Assembly: GCF_902726645.1 (NCBI RefSeq)
Contig: NZ_CACVAO010000001.1
Location: forward strand, 2,046,001 to 2,110,000
DNA: 64,000 bases
Source: Halobacillus ihumii
GTDB lineage: Bacteria; Bacillota; Bacilli; Bacillales; Halobacillaceae
Reading direction: 5' to 3'
Part shown: positions 45,829 to 56,110 of the stretch, piece by piece
Layout of the letters: each line of letters opens with the position of its first letter
How positions within the stretch are numbered: position 1 is the stretch's first letter
Notes under the pieces: model-generated
Databases searched by the model: none
What the model saw: only the letters and a program-made list of their open reading frames with translations
Told to the model about the DNA's origin: nothing
Program-made: the position numbers and the translations under genes

Positions 45829-47798
45829 TCTTCTTCTCCTCCCTCAAAGTACTCATCAATAATATCTTGTAACAATGCTCTCGCATCTTCAATCGTTGTA
45901 TCTTCAAGCTGGGTGGCAGCATTAGTTAAATGGCCTCCCCCATTCATGCGTTCCATAATGATCTGAACATTCACATCACCTAGAGAGCGGGCACTGATAC
46001 CAATACGACCATCTTTTCGTTCAGAAATGACAAATGAAGCTACAATTCCCGTCATAGTAAGTAACGTATCTGCAGCTTGGGCAATGATCACCGGACCATA
46101 GGATTCGCCGTGCTCTCCGGCTGAGACCGCAATTCCATCACGGTACACATCCGCTTTTTCAATTAAGCGGCTGCGTTTTACGTAAACGTCTAAATCTTCT
46201 TTCATGAATTTCTGCACTAGAACAGTGTCTGCTCCTTTGGATCTTAAATAAGAAGCAGCATCAAAAGTCCGGGAACCCGTTCGTAAGGTGAAACTTTTGG
46301 TATCGACAATAATGCCTGATAACAATGCTGTAGATTCAAGCATGGATAGTTTCAGCTTCTTCGGCTGATACTCAAGCAGCTCTGTTACCAACTCTGCTGT
46401 AGAAGAGGCATATGGCTCCATGTAAACAAGGGTCGGGTCAGCTATAAATTCCTCTGCACGACGGTGGTGATCAATTACCACCACATGTTCTGTTTTATTT
46501 AAAAGCTTTTCTTCGGCAACAAGTGATGGCTTGTGTGTGTCGACTACGACCAGCAGTGTTTCATTCGTTACAAGTTCAAGTGAATCTTCTGGAGTAATGA
46601 AATTAGACCATAACCCCTCGTCACCCTGAATTTCTTCAATCATCCGCTGGACACCTGTATCAATATCGTGAGGATCAAGGACAATAGCTGCAGGTATATC
46701 ATTGGCTTGTGCAATTTTCAAAATTCCTATAGCTGCACCAACCGAATCCATGTCTGGAGATTTATGACCCATAATCAGCACTCTTTCACTTTCCTGAACA
46801 AGTTCTTTCATAGCATGTGAGATCACCCGGGCGCGAACTCGTGTACGTTTTTCCATCGGGTTCGTTTTTCCACCGTAAAAGCGGACTTTCCCAGTGTCAT
46901 CCTTAATGGCTACCTGATCTCCGCCTCGTCCGAGTGCGAGATCCAGACTTGATTGAGCTAATTCCCCTAGTTCTGGCAGACTCACTGGCCCGACTCCGAC
47001 TCCGAAACTTAGCGTTAAGGGAACATTCTGATTCGTAATGAGTTCTCTAACCTCGTCTAAAATCTCAAACTTCGAGCGTTCAAGGGTTTGTAAGATCTCC
47101 TGGCTCATAACAGCGATAAAGCGCTCCTGAGACGTACGTTTAAGATAGATCCCGTAATCCCCTGCCCACTTGTTTAAGGTGGATGTCACTTGTGAGTTGA
47201 TTTGACTCTTATTTGTATCATCCATCCCCTGAGTAATTTCTTCATAATTATCAAGAAAAATAATGGACAAAACGGTCTGCTCATTCTGATATAGATTATG
47301 AATTTTGGTCTGATTTGTACGATCAAAGATATATAATAGCCGCTCATCACGTTTAATTAACGTGTGAAGTTTATAATCTTCAATCTCCAACCAGGTTTCG
47401 TCCTGGTCTTCTTTAATTTGAGCAATTAAATCATCAGAAAGAGTGGCAAGTGAATCGCCGACAATTGTGTCCTGTTTGGTAAATTTGTTCATATATGGAT
47501 TAGCCCATTCCACTTTATAATTCTCACTGTATAGAACAATCCCAATAGGCATCTCAAGTAAAGCTTCTTCCCCAACCTTTTTCACTCGATAGGAAAGTGT
47601 AGATATATATTCCTCTGTTTCACTAATCATGGTCTGCTCTGTGCGGACACTGTAGAATATAGATGCAGCGAGAAACAGTGTCATCAATAATCCCAACATC
47701 CACTGGTAATACCAGATAAAGCAAAGAAGCAGTATGGAGATGACATAGATAACCCATAAATGTCCACTCATAGTCGGTTTTTTAAAAAAGTTCGGCAT
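45825..47798 (-). CDS. gdpP: Cyclic-di-AMP phosphodiesterase GdpP (YybT)
   Basis: A 657-residue membrane protein that hydrolyses c-di-AMP to pApA. Two N-terminal membrane segments (about residues 13-30 and 33-50) are followed by a PAS-like domain (about 85-150) and a degenerate GGDEF domain (about 165-300). The DHH/DHHA1 phosphodiesterase domain has [12 protein letters not shown] and VIDHHRRAE and ends in [10 protein letters not shown]. It is co-directional with yybS, rplI and dnaC. Confidence 0.96.
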   Translation of the reverse strand: MPNFFKKPTMSGHLWVIYVISILLLCFIWYYQWMLGLLMTLFLAASIFYSVRTEQTMISETEEYISTLSYRVKKVGEEALLEMPIGIVLYSENYKVEWANPYMNKFTKQDTIVGDSLATLSDDLIAQIKEDQDETWLEIEDYKLHTLIKRDERLLYIFDRTNQTKIHNLYQNEQTVLSIIFLDNYEEITQGMDDTNKSQINSQVTSTLNKWAGDYGIYLKRTSQERFIAVMSQEILQTLERSKFEILDEVRELITNQNVPLTLSFGVGVGPVSLPELGELAQSSLDLALGRGGDQVAIKDDTGKVRFYGGKTNPMEKRTRVRARVISHAMKELVQESERVLIMGHKSPDMDSVGAAIGILKIAQANDIPAAIVLDPHDIDTGVQRMIEEIQGDEGLWSNFITPEDSLELVTNETLLVVVDTHKPSLVAEEKLLNKTEHVVVIDHHRRAEEFIADPTLVYMEPYASSTAELVTELLEYQPKKLKLSMLESTALLSGIIVDTKSFTLRTGSRTFDAASYLRSKGADTVLVQKFMKEDLDVYVKRSRLIEKADVYRDGIAVSAGEHGESYGPVIIAQAADTLLTMTGIVASFVISERKDGRIGISARSLGDVNVQIIMERMNGGGHLTNAATQLEDTTIEDARALLQDIIDEYFEGGEEE

Positions 47799-47833
47799 TT
47801 CATTCAGCTCCTGCCATTTTGTACGAGCTATCG

Positions 47834-48781
47834 TTACTTTTTAGCTTGTAAACGTTCGCGTAACGAAAATCCTATATCAATTATACCTAAGATTCGTACA
47901 AGATAAAGTAGGATTGTTGGTAAAAGCACACACCCTATGACTGCGATAATCGGCAGCGCCTTTGTTTTCTGTTTAACATGGGAGTAAAAGGCAATAAAAG
48001 CAATCCCTTGAACAACTAAAAGTGCTCCTGTCAGAGTGAAAACATTAATCGCAGCCAAATAACCTATCCCATCACCGGCTGCAAATATAAAGTTGAAAAT
48101 TAACGCGAAAAAGTAATACCATAATACAGAAGTTGGCAATGTAAAGTTACGAAAAGCGGGAAAATGAAACTTTTTACCTTCGACTCGATTAATTAATTTA
48201 TAGCTTGCCCATTGACTAATAAAGGCATAAAATATTCCTAAAATAGCCAGGATGCTAGGAATTAAGTCAGGAAGTGTTTCCATTTGCTGTCGTAAGCCTT
48301 CAAGTTGCTCTTCCGTTTGTTCTCCCCCACCAACCGTACCTAACATTCCTTCTGTTATCGTAAATGCTTCATCTAAAGCCGCCTGAATTTGTTCCGTCCA
48401 GCTGACTCCAAACAATACTTGTGACATCAAGTATATGGCAACAAGGCCAATGATAAAACCAATTGAACCCATTGCCCACGTTTCATATGCTGACCTCTTA
48501 TTGTTCATAGAGGCGCCGACAAATATTCCGCCAATTCCTGTAAGTAAAGTAACGGGTAGTGAAAAGACCGTTGCAAACAAGGAAGCAAATATAGTGACAG
48601 CGACCAGCATGAGTCCACCTGGTTTCCACCCATGCCTGTAAGTATAAAACACAAATGGTATTGGTAATGTAAGGATCAGAATAGAGCCAATAATCCCAGG
48701 AAGAAACAGAATTAACAATAACACTAGCAGATAAATTCCTGTCATTAAAGCCCCTTCTGTAATTCTTCTCGTATCATTCAT
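47834..48781 (-). CDS. yybS: DUF2232 membrane protein YybS
   Basis: A 315-residue protein with eight or more hydrophobic helices and the NDTRRITEGALMTGIYLLL start typical of YybS. It belongs to DUF2232, of unknown function, usually just upstream of gdpP. GAGGTG lies seven bases before the ATG. About 36 bases separate it from gdpP. Confidence 0.93.
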   Translation of the reverse strand: MNDTRRITEGALMTGIYLLVLLLILFLPGIIGSILILTLPIPFVFYTYRHGWKPGGLMLVAVTIFASLFATVFSLPVTLLTGIGGIFVGASMNNKRSAYETWAMGSIGFIIGLVAIYLMSQVLFGVSWTEQIQAALDEAFTITEGMLGTVGGGEQTEEQLEGLRQQMETLPDLIPSILAILGIFYAFISQWASYKLINRVEGKKFHFPAFRNFTLPTSVLWYYFFALIFNFIFAAGDGIGYLAAINVFTLTGALLVVQGIAFIAFYSHVKQKTKALPIIAVIGCVLLPTILLYLVRILGIIDIGFSLRERLQAKK

Positions 48782-48931
48782 TCACGTGCACCTCATCTTT
48801 ACTCAAAACTATACTAACTACCCTATTTTAACATACCAGGCAACAGCTCATCTTTTCATAGCGTTTTGTCTTCAGCGTGATATGCTGATATGATAAGACA
48901 AACAATTTTAAACAGGGCAGGGGGATCCAAT

Positions 48932-49747
48932 ATGCGAACTGATTATCATGTACATATGGCCGAAACAGGGGATTTATCTGTTGATTATCTACGGAATTAT
49001 ATTGAAAGAGCTAAACAAGAAGGGATTGAAGAATTAGGGATCTCTGAACATGCATACTTTTTCCAAGAAACATCAAACATTCTTTCTAATCCTTGGGTGG
49101 AAAACCGCCGCACATTAGAGTTCAAACAGTACCAGCAACTGTTTGATGCAGCGCATGAGGCGGGGATTCCCATTAAAATGGGAATCGAAATGGACTATAT
49201 GCCTGGCAAAGAAACTGAAATGCAGCAATTTATCGAGGCGCACCCTTTTGATTATGTCATAGGTTCCGTTCATTGGATTGATGAATGGGGCATTGACTTA
49301 GCCATATTCCGGGAAGAATATGAGAAACGCAGCTTGCATAACGTGTACCGAGAATATTTTGATCGAGTTGTTACCTTAGCAGAATCTGGTCTATTTGATT
49401 TCGTCGGTCATATTGATGTGATTAAGGTATTCGGCTATCGCCCGGATGATAAGGAATTCCTGCAAGAACAGTATGAACGGGCCGCTCAAGCCCTTGCCAA
49501 AACAAACACTTGTATCGAAATCAGTACAGCTGGCTTAAGGAAGCCAGTTGGAGAATTATATCCCGATCCTGATTTTTTGAAGGCTTGTAAGGAAAAAGGT
49601 GTTGGAATTGTTCTCTGTTCAGATGCCCATAAGCCAGACCATATTGGTTATTCTTACGATGAAGCTATAAAACTAGCTCGATCAGTCGGTTATGATGAAG
49701 TGAATGTATTTGAGAAACGTAGAGCACGCACGGCACCTATAACATAA
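48932..49747 (+). CDS. hisJ: Histidinol-phosphatase, PHP family
   Basis: A 271-residue PHP-domain phosphatase, similar in length to HisJ (about 268). It removes phosphate from histidinol phosphate in histidine synthesis. Metal-binding motifs are MRTDYHVHMAE, SEHAYFF, VGHIDVIK and CSDAHKPDHIGY. The frame is open from 48890. ATG 48932 has GGGGG with an ATCCAAT spacer, giving the usual MRTDYHVH start. No other his gene is nearby, so the function is assigned by family alone. It is oriented away from yybS. Confidence 0.88.
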   Translation: MRTDYHVHMAETGDLSVDYLRNYIERAKQEGIEELGISEHAYFFQETSNILSNPWVENRRTLEFKQYQQLFDAAHEAGIPIKMGIEMDYMPGKETEMQQFIEAHPFDYVIGSVHWIDEWGIDLAIFREEYEKRSLHNVYREYFDRVVTLAESGLFDFVGHIDVIKVFGYRPDDKEFLQEQYERAAQALAKTNTCIEISTAGLRKPVGELYPDPDFLKACKEKGVGIVLCSDAHKPDHIGYSYDEAIKLARSVGYDEVNVFEKRRARTAPIT

Positions 49748-49753
49748 GGATAC

Positions 49754-49790
49754 ACAACCCCAGGTGCAGTTGACTTACGCCTGGGGTTGT
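49754..49790 (+). terminator. Terminator of hisJ
   Basis: ACAACCCCAGG pairs with CCTGGGGTTGT, then TTTTG. Confidence 0.85.
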
Positions 49791-49803
49791 TTTGTAAATT
49801 AAT

Positions 49804-49840
49804 GAAAAAGCAGACAAGTCTTTTTAACCTATCTGCTTCC
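49804..49840 (-). terminator. Weak terminator after serA
   Basis: AGCAGA (49809-49814) pairs with TCTGCT (49832-49837). The minus strand continues with Ts. Confidence 0.45.
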
Positions 49841-49843
49841 ATC

Positions 49844-50901
49844 TTATATAGTGAGACATTGTACTTGTTGAATTTCCGTTACTTCTGCCAGTTGCTCCTG
49901 ACAGGCTGTTTCTACCTCTTTATCAACAGTGAGCACCATAACAGCCTCTCCACCTTGTTTCGTCCGTCCCACTTGCATCGTCGCAATATTTACCTGTTGC
50001 TCCGCAAGTAAACTTCCGACGCGTCCAATTGCTCCTGGCTGATCTTTGTGATGAATTACAATTAAATGACCTCGCGGAACAACATCGATTGAATACTGAT
50101 CCAGCATTACGACCCTTGCCCCTAAACCATTACATCAAGGGCTGCTCCAGCTATTTTCCCCCTCTTGATCGCTTCGTGAAGGGCTCCTTCCTCGACAATC
50201 CCTCCGCGTGCACAGTTTAAGATACGGGCTCCTGTCTTCATTAATTGTATAGATTCACGGTTAATCAGATACTTCGTTTCATCCATCAGGGGTGTATGAA
50301 CGGTTAAGAAATCTGCCTGCTTTAATACCTTCTCTAAACTTCCATGACTAATTCCTGCCTTCTCAGCCTTCTCTTTCGTTAGAAAAGGATCATAAGCAAT
50401 GACCTTCATACGGTGACCCTTTGCTCTCTGCGCTACCTCTTTCCCAATTCTGCCAAACCCTACAATACCTAACGTTTTGTTATTCAACTCAACGCCGATG
50501 AACTTTTTTCGTTCCCATCGATTTTGTTTCAGATTATGATAAGCCTGCGGAATATTCCGGGCAAGCGCCGTCAGCATCGCCATGGTATGTTCAGCAGTTG
50601 AAATGGTATTCCCATCTGGCGCATTTACAACCACAATGCCATGCTCTGTAGCAGCTTCTAAATCAATATTATCTACACCAACACCCGCTCGGCCGATCAC
50701 CTTCAGCTCAGTTGCTTGCTCAATCAGCTCTCGCGTCACCTGGGTTTGACTACGAACAATCATGGCATGACTAGTACTTAATTCCTTAAGTAACTCCTCG
50801 TGGCTTAAAGACGGGTTTACTGTCGTTTGAATATCTTCAGCTTCAAGGAGTGGACGTATCCCCTCATCACTTAAAGGGTCACTAATTAAAATACGATGCA
50901 C
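49844..50901 (-). pseudogene. serA: Phosphoglycerate dehydrogenase with internal deletion
   Basis: SerA starts serine synthesis by oxidising 3-phosphoglycerate and normally has about 525 residues. Here 50901-50122 encodes residues 1-259: the N-terminal fold, the NAD motif GIVGFGRIGKEV, and NCARGGIVEEGAL up to AALDV. The frame then ends at TAG. In another frame, 50107-49844 encodes the C-terminal ACT domain, from MLDQYSIDVVPRGHL to IGRVGSLLAEQQVNIATMQ. About 180 residues are missing between, including the PHLGAST segment with the catalytic His. The DNA reads ALDV then NGLGARVVM in a shifted frame, so a deletion of roughly 540 bp with a frameshift fits. The gene is most likely inactive. It starts with GTG at 50901 after AAGGAG. 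Confidence 0.85.
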
Positions 50902-50937
50902 TTATTTCAACTCCTTCATAGCATACAAAAAAGTTTC

Positions 50938-51081
50938 CTAGGCTGCTATTTTACGCAACTCCCCCACTTCAAATGACTCGGTTTCACAGTCCGCAGCATG
51001 GCTCTTTCCAAATGTGGCGGTATCGGTATTGGTTCTGGAATATAGAGATTTCCCACTCATCTCTGTATTTTCAACACGCAC
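50938..51081 (-). CDS. Small unknown protein or leader upstream of serA
   Basis: A 47-residue frame with GTG start at 51081, preceded by AGGAGAACTT, a fair ribosome binding site. The sequence is hydrophilic and contains CETESFEVGELRKIAA at its C-terminus. It ends 37 bases before serA and reads in the same direction. I know of no such family; it could be a leader peptide or a small protein. Codon use looks like coding DNA. The rest of the 380-bp gap up to 51281 holds the oppA promoter, with a TATAAT-like box near 51226. Confidence 0.4.
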   Translation of the reverse strand: MRVENTEMSGKSLYSRTNTDTATFGKSHAADCETESFEVGELRKIAA

Positions 51082-51281
51082 AAGTTCTCCTGAAGCAGAA
51101 AATTAATAATCATTTATCCTATCAAAAGAATATTCAATGTCAATTAACTGCTTGTGATGAATAGCAAATAGTTTTTTTCTTTTTTTTCTTTTGTAAAGAT
51201 GCTGTTAATTAATAGAATTGTCTGTATAATTTAAAAGGTAGAAAAAATTTAGAATATTACCACATTAGGGGGAGGATTACT

Positions 51282-52946
51282 TTGAAAAAAGGCAATTTAT
51301 GTTTATTATTAACTTTAATGATGACATTCGTATTAGCCGCATGCAGCGGTGGGGAAAGTACATCAAGTAATTCTAGTGGAGAAGAAGAAAACAGCAGTGA
51401 AAGTGATGTTAAACAGGAGGTAACCATAACAGCAAAAAGTGAAATTGCGAGTATGGATCCTTCATTAATTACAGATACGGTTTCATTCCAATGGGCCGGT
51501 GAAACATTAGAAGGACTTTTCCGATTGGACAAGGATGGCAACCTCTCACCGGGTATTGCTAAGGATAGTTCTGTCAGTGAGGATGGACTCACATGGACTT
51601 TTAACCTGCGTGAAGATGCTAAGTGGGCTAATGGAGATCCTGTAACAGCCCATGATTTCGTGTATTCGTGGCAGCGTGCAGTAGACCCTGCAACTGGATC
51701 TGAATATGGACCCTATTTCCTTGGCGGTGTAGTCAAAAACGCTACAGCCATTAGTGAAGGTGAAATGGATCCATCAGAACTTGGTGCGGTGGCCGTGGAT
51801 GATCATACATTAGAAGTTCACCTTGAAAAGCCAGTTCCATATTTCAAAAATATGACGGTTTTCATCACATTTATGCCTCTTAATCAAGACTATGTAGAAA
51901 AGCATGGTGATAAGTTTGGAACCGAAGCGAAGTTCACCCTGGCGAATGGACCTTTTAAAATGACAGAGTGGAACCATGGCGAAGGATGGACTCTTGTTAA
52001 AAATGAATCTTACTGGGATGCAGACGCCGTTAAGCTGCAAAAGCTTGAAGGAAAAGTCATTAAAGAAATCTCAACCGGAGTTAACCTCTATCAATCTGGT
52101 CAAATTGACCAAGCAGAACTTAACGCTGAATTCGTCGACCAATATTCAACTTCCGAAGATTTCAGAGTAGCCGAACAGCCGTATTTATATTTCTTCAAAT
52201 TCAATCAGGCAAATGAAGTGTTAGCAAATGTGGATGCACGTAAAGCTATTTCCCTTGCGATTGATCGCCAGGCTCTAGTTGACGTAATCCTAAATGATGG
52301 CTCAATCGTAGCTGAAGGGTATGTTCCATCCAACTTTGTGAATAAACCCGATACCGATAAAGGTTTCCGTGAAGTACAGGGATCACTTGTGGAATCTAAT
52401 GAAGCTAAAGCTAAGGAACATTGGGCAAAAGCACTCGAAGCACTTGGAAAAGAAGAAGTGACCTTAGAAATCTTAGGTGATGATACAGGAACATCACAAA
52501 ATGCTATGGCTTACTACAAAGATCAATTAGAAACAAAACTTGAGGGACTTACAATCGAACTTGTTCAAGTGCCTTTCAAAGAACGTGTACGCCGCGGACA
52601 AGAATCAGAATTTGAAATCCTTGCCGCTACCTGGGGACCTGACTATGTGGACCCGAACACCTATCTAAATATGTATTTGACTGACGGACAAAATAATAAC
52701 ATGAATTTCTCTAGCGAAGAGTATGATGCACTAATTGCGAAAGCAAATGGTGAATATGCTCAACAGCCGCAAAAGCGTTTTGAAACTTTCCTAGAAGCTG
52801 AAAGACTACTTCTAGAAGAATACGCTGCCGTAGCTCCGATTTACCAGGATGCGAAAGCTATGCTATTCAGACCATCTATTAAAAACGTATTCGCTACTGC
52901 TACTGGCCCAGAATTTGAATTTAAGTGGGCATATGTAGAGGAATAA
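51282..52946 (+). CDS. oppA: Oligopeptide ABC transporter substrate-binding lipoprotein (OppA-like)
   Basis: A 554-residue SBP_bac_5 binding protein. The lipoprotein signal is MKKGNLCLLLTLMMTFVLAAC, with the lipobox Cys at residue 21. The SIASMDPSL-like and DLVYSW-type blocks of peptide binders follow. It starts with TTG at 51282 after GGGGGAGG with a short spacer. A Ser- and Glu-rich linker follows the lipid Cys. There are no permease or ATPase genes beside it, so this is an orphan binding protein, possibly for a transporter encoded elsewhere. The symbol is by family only. Confidence 0.88.
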   Translation: MKKGNLCLLLTLMMTFVLAACSGGESTSSNSSGEEENSSESDVKQEVTITAKSEIASMDPSLITDTVSFQWAGETLEGLFRLDKDGNLSPGIAKDSSVSEDGLTWTFNLREDAKWANGDPVTAHDFVYSWQRAVDPATGSEYGPYFLGGVVKNATAISEGEMDPSELGAVAVDDHTLEVHLEKPVPYFKNMTVFITFMPLNQDYVEKHGDKFGTEAKFTLANGPFKMTEWNHGEGWTLVKNESYWDADAVKLQKLEGKVIKEISTGVNLYQSGQIDQAELNAEFVDQYSTSEDFRVAEQPYLYFFKFNQANEVLANVDARKAISLAIDRQALVDVILNDGSIVAEGYVPSNFVNKPDTDKGFREVQGSLVESNEAKAKEHWAKALEALGKEEVTLEILGDDTGTSQNAMAYYKDQLETKLEGLTIELVQVPFKERVRRGQESEFEILAATWGPDYVDPNTYLNMYLTDGQNNNMNFSSEEYDALIAKANGEYAQQPQKRFETFLEAERLLLEEYAAVAPIYQDAKAMLFRPSIKNVFATATGPEFEFKWAYVEE

Positions 52947-52956
52947 TCACAAACAT

Positions 52957-52994
52957 AAAAATACCTCTGTTGAATTTTTCAACAGAGGTATTTT
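52957..52994. terminator. Bidirectional terminator between oppA and hmp
   Basis: AAAATACCTCTGTTGAA pairs with TTCAACAGAGGTATTTT around a T-rich loop. It serves both convergent genes. Confidence 0.9.
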
Positions 52995-53000
52995 ATTGCT

Positions 53001-54221
53001 TTAGTCGAGGCTTCCTTCCGGGCCAAAAAACTCATAATTTCTCCGCTCTTCCGGTATTCCCCAGGCTTTCAATGAATGATGTACAGCCTTCATAAATCCT
53101 TCAGGTCCACAATAATAAAAATCTGCCTGTTGCGGTACATTTTCCTGAAGCCATTCTAAATCAATATATCCTGTTTTATCATACTCACTATCCTGTTCCG
53201 ATGGAGCCTCATAAATGGTATAAGCTTTTACGGAAGGGTAATCTAGCCCCACCTGTCTCATATCCTCCTTAAATGCGTGGACACTGCCATTGCGTGCTGC
53301 ATGAATAAAGTAAATCTCGCGATCTGTATGTTTCATAGTTGAGGTTTTAAGCATACTCATTAATGGTGTTAGTCCTACACCGCCACTAACTAGCACGACA
53401 GGATTCTCTGATTCCGTATTCAAGTGGAAGTCTCCAGCTGGGGCAGTGATTGATACGACATCACTAGTTTCTATCTGATTGTGTAAAAAACTAGACACAA
53501 TACCTGCTGGATTCCCTCCATTTTCATCTTCCCTTTTTACACTAATACGATAATAGCCTTTGCCAGGGGAATCGGACAGACTGTATTGTCTCAGATGGGT
53601 ATGTTCTTCGCCGGGAATTTCAGCCTTAATCGTAATATATTGACCCGGTTTATAATCGGCTAATTCCCCGCCATCCACTGGCTCCATGTAGAAGGATGTG
53701 ATCACATCACTTTCCTTTACCTTTCTCACAATCCGAAATTCACGATAACCTTTCCAACCACCTCTTTGCACGGCAGCATCATAGTACTTCTGTTTTTCTA
53801 CCCCGATAAATGCTTCTGCAATCACACCATAAGCTTCTCCCCATGCTTCGATGATTTCATCAGTAGCAGCATCGCCTAGGACCTCCTTAATAGCTAGAAG
53901 CAAATACTCACCTACAATAGGGTAATGCTCAGGTTTGACATTTAAACTCCGGTGTTTCTCAGAAATCTGCATAACTGTCGGCATGATCACACTTAAATCG
54001 TCAATATGTTGTGCAGCAGCATAAACCGCATTGGCCAGAGCCTTAGGCTGTCTCCCTGCTTTTTGGTTCGTTTGATTAAAAATGTTCTTTAATTCAGGAT
54101 AATCAGCAAACATCCGCTGATAGAAACATTTTGTAATAGCTTCCCCATGCTCAGCCAGTACAGGTACAGTTGACTTAACAATTTTTACGGTCTCTTCATT
54201 TAATTGAGTTTTTACAGTCAT
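53001..54221 (-). CDS. hmp: Flavohemoglobin (nitric oxide dioxygenase)
   Basis: A 406-residue enzyme that turns NO and O2 into nitrate using NAD(P)H. The N-terminal globin domain (residues 1-140) has KCFYQRMFADYPELKNIFN and the proximal heme His within KPEHYPIVGEYLL. The FAD domain has RQYSLSD and the NAD domain has VSGGVGLTPLMSML. Length is as usual. The promoter has an NsrR palindrome at 54238-54262. It is divergent from nsrR. Confidence 0.96.
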   Translation of the reverse strand: MTVKTQLNEETVKIVKSTVPVLAEHGEAITKCFYQRMFADYPELKNIFNQTNQKAGRQPKALANAVYAAAQHIDDLSVIMPTVMQISEKHRSLNVKPEHYPIVGEYLLLAIKEVLGDAATDEIIEAWGEAYGVIAEAFIGVEKQKYYDAAVQRGGWKGYREFRIVRKVKESDVITSFYMEPVDGGELADYKPGQYITIKAEIPGEEHTHLRQYSLSDSPGKGYYRISVKREDENGGNPAGIVSSFLHNQIETSDVVSITAPAGDFHLNTESENPVVLVSGGVGLTPLMSMLKTSTMKHTDREIYFIHAARNGSVHAFKEDMRQVGLDYPSVKAYTIYEAPSEQDSEYDKTGYIDLEWLQENVPQQADFYYCGPEGFMKAVHHSLKAWGIPEERRNYEFFGPEGSLD

Positions 54222-54237
54222 AGAAATACTCCTTTTA

Positions 54238-54262
54238 AAAGATGTATTTTAAATACATCTTT
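54238..54262. promoter_or_regulatory. NsrR operator of hmp
   Basis: AAAGATGTATTT and AAATACATCTTT form a perfect palindrome around one T, 17 bp before hmp. It matches the NsrR site with ATGTATTT half-sites. A half-site, TAAATACATCTTT, recurs at about 54297-54309 next to nsrR. Confidence 0.8.
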
Positions 54263-54408
54263 ATTATAAAAATAACCCCTATGTAAAAGCAATATTATAA
54301 ATACATCTTTTGTGACAATATTGTAACAAGCTAAACAATTGAAAGCAGAAAGACAACTTGCAGATTATATGATAAGATAATGGAAAACTAAAATGAGGAT
54401 TTTTATAT

Positions 54409-54846
54409 ATGCGCTTAAAGAAATATACGGATTACGCTCTTAGAGTACTAATTTATACAGCCTCTATTCCAAAAGAAGAGTTAGCGAGTAAAAAGGAAAT
54501 CTCTGAAGTCTTTCATATTTCTGAGAACCACCTGGGGAAAATTATTCATCAGTTAAACAAGCTTGAGTTGATTGAAACCATTCGCGGGAGAAGCGGAGGA
54601 TTAAAGCTGGCAAAGGAACCCAGAGATATTAACATTGGCTATGTAGTCAGGGCTATGGAAGATGATTTCCTTCTTTTGGAGTGTTTTGACAATGACACCA
54701 ATTATTGTGTGATTACACCAGCCTGCAAGCTAAGGCGTGTATTAAATGATGCCTTACGCGCTTTTTTAGAGGTGGTCGATAACTATACACTGCATGATTT
54801 ATTGTCCAACAGGGATGATTTAAGAGAGCTAATGGATATAACCTAA
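54409..54846 (+). CDS. nsrR: Nitric-oxide-sensing repressor NsrR (Rrf2 family)
   Basis: A 145-residue Rrf2 regulator with an N-terminal winged helix (MRLKKYTDYALRVLIYTA, ISENHLGKIIHQL and RGRSGGLKLAK). Three cysteines (CF-D-N, YCVITPAC) bind an Fe-S cluster that NO destroys. It represses hmp, and the operator lies in the divergent gap. ATG 54409 follows AGGATTTTTATAT; the ribosome binding site is weak but adequate. Confidence 0.93.
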   Translation: MRLKKYTDYALRVLIYTASIPKEELASKKEISEVFHISENHLGKIIHQLNKLELIETIRGRSGGLKLAKEPRDINIGYVVRAMEDDFLLLECFDNDTNYCVITPACKLRRVLNDALRAFLEVVDNYTLHDLLSNRDDLRELMDIT

Positions 54847-54878
54847 AGAAAAGTAGGACCAGACCATTTTAAAAACGA

Positions 54879-54920
54879 AAAAAGGCCGTTCAGTTGGTTA
54901 ACTAACTGAACGGGCTTTTT
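54879..54920. terminator. Terminator between nsrR and rpsR
   Basis: AAAAAGGCCGTTCAGTT and AACTGAACGGGCTTTTT form a near-perfect stem around a GGTTAACT-type loop. It is shared by the convergent nsrR and rpsF-ssb-rpsR transcripts. Confidence 0.85.
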
Positions 54921-54930
54921 ATATTGCTAT

Positions 54931-55158
54931 TTATTCAGCACTGTAAGGTAGTAGTGCCATTTGACGAGAGCGTTTGATTGCTTTCGTCAATTTACGTTGA
55001 TATTTTGCAGAAGTTCCAGTTACTCGACGAGGAAGAATTTTTCCACGGTCGGAAATGAAACGTCTAAGCAAGTCAGTATCTTTAAAGTCGATATGTGTGA
55101 TTCCGTTTGCTGTAAAGAAACACACCTTTTTACGTTTACCGCGTCCACGACGTGCCAT
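54931..55158 (-). CDS. rpsR: 30S ribosomal protein S18
   Basis: A 75-residue S18 with the basic [10 protein letters not shown] start, then [22 protein letters not shown] and the C-terminal [28 protein letters not shown] precedes the ATG. It is the third gene of the rpsF-ssb-rpsR operon. Confidence 0.97.
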   Translation of the reverse strand: MARRGRGKRKKVCFFTANGITHIDFKDTDLLRRFISDRGKILPRRVTGTSAKYQRKLTKAIKRSRQMALLPYSAE

Positions 55159-55180
55159 GAGGCGTCCCTCCTTTACTTAT

Positions 55181-55663
55181 TTAGAATGGTAAGTCATCAT
55201 CAGAGATGTCGATCGGCTCTCCATTATCTGCGAAAGGATCATCATCTTTATTATTATTTGAACCGAAGTTATTACCTGATTGCTGTTGATTCTGATTTGG
55301 TTGGAATCCTGAACCTTGTTGGCCGCCTCCGTTTTTGGAAGCACCTTTTGATTCTAGGAACTGTACGCTGTCTGCAACAACTTCTGTTACAAACACACGC
55401 TTACCTTCCTGATTATCGAAACTTCTGGACTGTAAACGCCCGTCCACACCGATAAGACTGCCTTTGCTCATAAAATTGGCAAGGTTTTCAGCAGCTCGTC
55501 TCCAAACAACGCAGTTAATGAAATCTGCATCGCGATCACCCTGGTTATTTGAGAATGGTCGATTCACTGCAACAGTGAAGTTGGCCACGGCTACCCCATT
55601 TGGCGTATAGCGTAAATCCGGATCCTTCGTTAATCTGCCGACTAAAACGACACGATTTAACAT
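55181..55663 (-). CDS. ssb: Single-stranded DNA-binding protein
   Basis: A 160-residue SsbA-type protein. The OB-fold covers residues 1-105 ([37 protein letters not shown]). A Gln/Asn/Gly-rich linker follows, and the acidic tip DISDDDLPF recruits partner proteins. The frame opens at GTG 55672, but ATG 55663 follows AAGGGGTGG and gives the standard start. It lies between rpsF and rpsR. Confidence 0.96.
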   Translation of the reverse strand: MLNRVVLVGRLTKDPDLRYTPNGVAVANFTVAVNRPFSNNQGDRDADFINCVVWRRAAENLANFMSKGSLIGVDGRLQSRSFDNQEGKRVFVTEVVADSVQFLESKGASKNGGGQQGSGFQPNQNQQQSGNNFGSNNNKDDDPFADNGEPIDISDDDLPF

Positions 55664-55675
55664 CAGAACCACCCC

Positions 55676-55966
55676 TTATTTGTCATCTTCGCGTACAGCG
55701 ATGTGGCGGATAACATCATCCGAGAACTTCGCTTGACGGTCGAATTCATTGATCGCTTCACGATCACCTTTGAAGTTGATCGTTACATAGATCCCATCGC
55801 GATAATCATTAATTTCGTAAGCAAGACGACGCTTGCCAACTTCTTTAAGATTTTCGATTTCCGCACCATTATTTGTAAGGATACCGCTGAAACGCTCAAC
55901 TACAGCTGTTTTAGCTTCCTCCTCGATGTCTGGGCGGATGATGTACATGATTTCATAATTTCTCAT
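55676..55966 (-). CDS. rpsF: 30S ribosomal protein S6
   Basis: A 96-residue S6 with [34 protein letters not shown] and the C-terminal [19 protein letters not shown] lies nine bases before the ATG. It heads the rpsF-ssb-rpsR operon. The 144-bp leader could carry the S6:S18 autoregulatory element, but I could not draw it with confidence. Confidence 0.97.
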   Translation of the reverse strand: MRNYEIMYIIRPDIEEEAKTAVVERFSGILTNNGAEIENLKEVGKRRLAYEINDYRDGIYVTINFKGDREAINEFDRQAKFSDDVIRHIAVREDDK

Positions 55967-56110
55967 CCGTTTTCACCTCCTTATGGACTTAACGGCCCCT
56001 TTAACAGGAAAGGAGCAAGGAGTAATTTAACTATAATTACTCACAACGATGTATTATATCAAAAGTACGTTGGAAATACAATACGTTAACGGAGAGATCC
56101 GGGTTTTAGC

